A stretch of DNA of 64,000 nt, from the NCBI RefSeq assembly GCF_030247195.1, contig NC_080672.1, forward strand, positions 11,532,001-11,596,000, read 5' to 3'. Both the position numbers and the translations under genes were made by a program. Below, in pieces: positions 59,796 through 64,000 of the stretch. Positions within the stretch are counted from its first letter, which is position 1. The number at the start of each line of letters is the position of its first letter. Origin of the DNA: Topomyia yanbarensis (Eukaryota; Arthropoda; Insecta; Diptera; Culicidae). The notes under the pieces are model-generated. The model worked only from the letters and a program-made list of their open reading frames with translations. It made no database searches and was not told the origin of the DNA.

Positions 59796-60439
59796 CTGTA
59801 CTTGTGGAATTTTTAGTGACTATTGTTAAATAAGACGACGCAAAAACTGCCCAAATTTAACTACAGTAGGATTCCGTTTTTGGCAACAATATTTTTGTTT
59901 CATTTGCCAAAACTTGAACCGTGCCGAAAAGGAACCTTCCTTTTTTAAATATTTAGTTTCAACTTGTGACTTCAAAAATGTCAGAAGGATTTGTAAATAC
60001 ATAAAAAATATATGAATGAAATGATTGAAAAAATCCCAGAAACTTCAACTTTAATCAAGTTTTTATCAAATTCAGTCATATTTGAGTAGAATTCTCACTT
60101 CTTTGCACATTTCTCAAGTGCAATGCTTCTAATTTTACGGAGTTGTAAAATATCATCCAGTTCGAATCCGTTTTCTTCGCCCACAGGATAGCTAAACTCA
60201 AACAATTTACTGCATGGTCGGATTGAATTCGCTTATCGGGTTCTATATGAAAAGTTAAGAACAATTTTTGGTTAATAAAACATAACTCCTTTAAAAAATA
60301 ATTAAATTCATGATTTCTCAAGAAAGCTAATAGAACAACGATCTTTCAAACGGAATTTAAAATCGAATAGTAATCCATAAATATATGTAGGTTTTGTTGT
60401 GATAATCACTTACTGTCCAGATAGAAGCTTCATTGTCGG

Positions 60440-60609
60440 GAGTGGACATAGCCTTGTTGGTTAATCGATTGCCTTGTACGCAGCTGATCTGGGATCAATT
60501 CCCAAACCCGTACATAGTTAGATTTTTTTCTAAAGAGCTTTTACTAACCCGAAAAAGAGGCGAATGACCTTAACGTTAAAGCCCCCTAAAATCGAAATAA
60601 AAGAAAACT
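60440..60609 (+). mobile_element. tRNA-derived SINE
   Basis: Box A TAGCCTTGTTGG (60449-60460) and box B GGATCAATTCC (60492-60502), 31 bp apart, followed by a body with GGCGAATGACCTTAACGTTA and an ending AATCGAAATAAAA. It resembles tRNA-derived SINEs that I associate with mosquitoes; the family name is not assigned. No target duplication was recognised. Confidence 0.8.
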
Positions 60610-61246
60610 GCATTGGTTTGGTAAAAATGTGTGCCAATGAAAGTTGTAAAATTTTCTAGAACTAAACTTTTGCGAGAAATTAACACATGAAAAGATAATA
60701 TAATATTTTTCAAGAGCTACCTTACTTTTTTTTTGAATCAAATGAAGCATTAGAAATGGCCTTGTTTATGCAACAAAGTTGCTTCAATTTGAATGTTTCA
60801 CAATATTGCAACGGCAACGACCCTAACTGCATCATTTGGAAAAAAAAATGCCCACAAAATACTAACAAAATTTTCCAAAGACATCATAAGGCTAATGCAA
60901 ACTACTTGGGCGCTAGCAGTTTTGTTTTCCTGAATACGTGTTGTAGATCAAAGTTCGTCGGTTTTAGATATGTTCTGGAAAATGAGTGCAAATCAAAGTG
61001 CCAAATGACGTCGTAATAATTGAAAGAGCAATATTACTAAGGTCTTATTGATAATTTTCTCCAAACTGGATCATTTTATGCAGAGTTACGCATTCTTTTG
61101 TACAAAACTTAAAGTATACAGACTCTGGATCTAGGTTTATTTATATTATACTTACATTATACATTTATATAATTATTGTGAACAATAAGTATAGCGTAAT
61201 ATACAATAAGTATGACTGAAGTTTGAACATAGAGTCAAATGTGGTA

Positions 61247-61638
61247 CAGTCTAGACCCGATTTTATCAGCACCCGATTTTATCTACCCCCGATTTTATCA
61301 TCTTCATATGAAAATTGATAGTTGGTAGATTGATGGGCAGCCGAACCAAGTTGAATTCGTGTGAATCCTTTCTTGAGCATATTTTTATTATTTTAGAGAT
61401 CCGAAATATGCAAAAAAAATATTTGTTTTTTAAATTTTGCACTGACAGACCCCCTTAAGGGAAGTTTCAGCTAAATAATCAGGAAAGGTTATGAGGCTAT
61501 ATCTAGGGACCAAAGAAGAATATTTTAAGAGCTTCGGTTTCTTAAAAAGTAAGAAAAATATATGTCCCGATTTTATCAATGTCCCCGTTTTATCAGCCTA
61601 AAATTCACCAAGGGGCTGATAACAACGGGTCTTCACTG
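61247..61638. mobile_element. pogo-type MITE, 392 bp, TA duplication
   Basis: Left end CAGTCTAGACCCGATTTTAT; right end on the minus strand CAGTGAAGACCCGTTGTTAT; TA at 61245-61246 and 61639-61640. Three 16-bp units (ACCCGATTTTATCAGC type) lie at 61255-61302. Internal sequence matches the MITE at 31116-31570 in inverse orientation. Confidence 0.88.
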
Positions 61639-61730
61639 TATCAATTATTACAACAAAATATGCTTAGCACATTTCTAAACGGCATGCTACGTACTGCAAC
61701 CATGTTGCCAAAATCGGAACCCATTTGAGG
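61589..61730. repeat. 142-bp target duplication, left copy
   Basis: Identical to 63760-63901. It covers the right end of the MITE and 92 bp of flank. Confidence 0.95.
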
Positions 61731-63759
61731 TTGGATAAACGCAATGCTTAGTAACCGCATACTTTGCTCGTCACTGCGACAGGCTGAGATACGGAAGTTG
61801 AGTATTTGCGGTTGTCCTCAGGGCGGCGTTCTGTCACCTTTGTTATGGAACTTAGTAGCTGACGGCTTGTTGAAGAAACTCAATGAGCTTGGATTTCCAA
61901 CCTACGGGTTTGCTGACGATTACCAAATACTAATTACTGGATTTTGCATCGGGACAATCTTTGACTTAATGCAACAGGCATTAAGAGCCGTCGAACAGTG
62001 GTGTCGACAAGTTAAACTATCAGTTAACCCAAGCAAAACTTCAATGGTTCTTTTCACGAAGAAGCGAATAACAACCGGAGTTCGTCCCTTGCAGTTCTTT
62101 GATTCTGAGCTACTCTGTGCAGATCAAGTCAAATACGTTGGAGTCATATTGGATTCCAAACTGAATTGGTCTGCTCACATTGAGTTCAGAGTCAAGAAAG
62201 CGTGCATGGCTTTCGGGCAGTGCAGACGAACTTTTGGAAAGACCTGGGGTCTCAAACCTAAATACATCTATTGGATTTACACGACAATTGTACGTCCAAT
62301 ACTGTCATACGGATGCCTTGTATGGTGGCAGAGGGGAGAGGTGGTGACAGTCCAGTCAAAGCTAAACCATCTGCAAAGAATGGCGCTCATGGCGTTGACT
62401 GGTGCTTTCACCACGACTCCCACTGCTGCTCTTGAGGCACTTTTAAATATCAAACCATTACACATACACTTAAAACAAGAAGCACTATCATGTGCATACA
62501 GACTGCAGGTTACTGGGCTTTGGAACAGTAATCATGTTGATCTTGCTACCAGTCATACACGATTGTGGTCCCAAATGGTTACATGGGGTGAAGATATTCT
62601 TGCTCCCAGCGATATTACACTCACTTGTAGTTTTCCTTACAGGACATTCCATGTGAAGATTCCCTCTCGAGAGGAGTGGTTGTCTGGCTTTATGGAAAGA
62701 CAACAACAAACGTAAGTGGTCTGTTACACTGACGGTTCTCTGATGGAGGGACGTGCTGGTGTCTACTGTCGTGAAATGAGATTGGAACAATCTCACTCAC
62801 TAGGTAGATACTGTACTGTATTCCAAGCAGAAATCTTTGCGATTATGTGCGGGGTACAATCGGCCCTTCAACTGAGTTTGTCCGGCAGAGTTATAAACTT
62901 CTGCTCCGATAGTCAGGCTGCAATCAAGGCCCTTAGCTCAGACAAATCCCGGTCCAAGCTAGTGATCACGTGCCGAACCCAAATCGAAGAACTAAGCATT
63001 GTCAACACTATCTACCTTGTCTGGGTGCCCGGACATTGCGGTATTACTGGAAATGAATGGGCTGACGAATTGGCCAGGGCAGGTTCAGCGATTGACTTCG
63101 TTGGTCCTGAGCCCGCGCTGCCAATTTCGACAAGTTGGATACGGGAAAAAATACGGTCCTGGGCTTCGTCCGAGCACCGCAATTATTGGAGAAATCTACA
63201 AACGTATCGCCAAACAAAGGCGTTTCTAGAACAACCATGCCCAGTGGTTTCGAAAAATCTCTTACATTTTTCGAAGCTCCACTGCGGCATGCTGACCAGG
63301 GCTTTAACCGGCCACTGCAAACTCAATTATCACATGGCAACTATTCAGCGCGCTGAGTCTTTTTCATGTGATCTTTGTGAATCCGACTACGGAACCTCAT
63401 ATCATCTGATATGCAACTGTCCAGCGGTAGCGCAATTGCGATTTCGAGTCTTCAGCCGTCCTTATATTGACGAAACCATGTTTGGTCGACTGAAACTCAG
63501 AGACATACTAAAGTTTCTTATCCAATGTGGTAAAGAGCTTTAGGCTTATTCGCAGGCAAGTTGAACTACTTGTGAGTTTAACTTACCTGTTGTTTATTTT
63601 TGTTTTGTGCTGTTATTTTCCCACCCTTCCAATTCTACTTCCCCACACGTCCTTGTCCTTTCCTTCCGCTCAGGAAATGATGAAAACACACGGCAAGGCA
63701 CAAATCCCCGACTATGTACGGGGAACGTGCCATTTGCGCCAATATATTCTGATTCCTGA
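61731..63759 (+). mobile_element. LOA-like LINE, 5'-truncated, recent
   Basis: Starts inside RT, runs through RNase H, and ends with a 3' UTR and terminus ATTCTGATTCCTGA. The direct repeats on both sides are 142 bp and identical. The same 3' terminus is seen in the older copy at 23794. The truncation at the 5' end is the usual outcome of incomplete target-primed reverse transcription. Confidence 0.9.
61732..63543 (+). pseudogene. LOA-like RT-RNase H, 5'-truncated, single TAA between domains
   Basis: RT part: CGCPQGGVLSPLLWNLVADG, YGFADDYQILI (FADD intact), SVNPSKTSMVLF, KYVGVILDSKLNWSAHI, then the thumb and connection. An in-frame TAA at 62713-62715 stands between RT and RNase H. The RNase H reads CYTDGSLMEG (first Asp), FQAEIFAI (Glu), FCSDSQAAIKAL (Asp), GHCGITGNEWADELA (last Asp), then SCDLCESDYGTSYHLICNCP and a stop at 63541-63543. 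All RNase H catalytic residues are kept. The clade call (LOA) rests on RNase H being C-terminal to RT and on motif style. Confidence 0.88.
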
Positions 63760-63901
63760 TTTATCAGCCTAAAATTCACCAAGGGGCTGATAACAACGGG
63801 TCTTCACTGTATCAATTATTACAACAAAATATGCTTAGCACATTTCTAAACGGCATGCTACGTACTGCAACCATGTTGCCAAAATCGGAACCCATTTGAG
63901 G
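63760..63901. repeat. 142-bp target duplication, right copy
   Basis: Identical to 61589-61730, directly after the LINE 3' end. Confidence 0.95.
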
Positions 63902-64000
63902 CCACAAAACCGGAACATGCCAAAAACGGAATATTACTATATTCCCTTCCAACTGGTCACGAATTGTAAGAAATTCCTTTATCACACCTCCCTCCCTCCC

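Larger units (their letters stand above)
59864..63939. mobile_element. pogo-type non-autonomous element, nested host for later insertions
   Basis: Left end CAGTAGGATTCCGTTTTTGG. The right end on the minus strand is TAGTAATATTCCGTTTTTGG. Both are flanked by TA (59862-59863, 63940-63941), and the site matches an empty paralogue near 55628. No transposase. Without later insertions it would be about 1.5 kb. It contains a tRNA-SINE, a MITE and a LINE with a 142-bp duplication. Confidence 0.75.

Noticed and set aside
60756..61016. An 86-codon Cys-containing open frame as a gene
   Set aside because: It lies inside the non-autonomous pogo-type element between a SINE and a MITE. The cysteine spacing fits no finger I know.

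Overview
The window looks like a piece of an insect genome, most likely a mosquito. It is AT-rich, has very little host coding sequence, and is full of BEL/Pao, RTE-like, LOA/I-like, Jockey-like, Penelope-like, pogo/Jerky-like and tRNA-SINE relatives that resemble families common in culicids. The species assignment is inference. Only one stretch reads like a host gene: a Gln/His/Ser/Pro-rich coding exon at 52806-53598 (minus strand) that ends in a strong splice donor. The rest of that gene would lie to the left, possibly beyond a very long intron.

Left end (1-9060): a decayed RTE-like LINE runs from the window edge to about 1703. A LOA/I-type RNase H remnant follows and is cut in two by a complete BEL/Pao retrotransposon (1905-8611, minus strand). 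That element has two 472-bp LTRs that I read as identical, a 5-bp target duplication GTTTG, and one open frame of 1922 codons with every catalytic residue in place. Its LTRs carry, on the strand opposite to the element, a pyrimidine tract with AG|GTAAGTAT and three further GGTAAGTAT motifs. This resembles a recursive-splicing ratchet site.

Middle (9060-40700): mostly non-coding. It holds simple repeats, two GC-richer islands, short dispersed repeats, a Jockey-like RT scrap beside an inverted LOA-like 3' end (23.4-24.8 kb), a tRNA-related repeat (25 kb), a pogo-type MITE with seven 16-bp subterminal units (31 kb), and a large inverted repeat with arms of about 600 bp (32642-33990). Jockey-like pieces lie at 37.7 and 38.4-39.2 kb, followed by two head-to-head tRNA-related repeats (39374-39993).

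40.8-51.8 kb: a broken Jockey-like LINE (minus strand) with three 37-bp hairpin repeats in its leader. Next to it is a Penelope-like element (minus strand) split by a second BEL/Pao element (45209-51193; TSD GGGGG). The second BEL has nearly identical LTRs, but four frame breaks and substituted catalytic Asp residues in protease and RNase H.

Right end (51.8-64 kb): a Jockey RT scrap, the host exon and its upstream flank, then a pogo/Jerky-like DNA transposon (56573-59107) sitting inside an array of palindromic TTCATGAA-type repeats. Last comes a pogo-type element (59864-63939) that contains a tRNA-SINE, a MITE and a 5'-truncated LOA-like LINE. The LINE is flanked by a perfect 142-bp direct repeat, an unusually long target duplication. 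The 31-kb MITE, the 61-kb MITE and the 56.5-kb transposon share termini and 16-bp subterminal units, so the 56.5-kb family could be the source of both MITEs.
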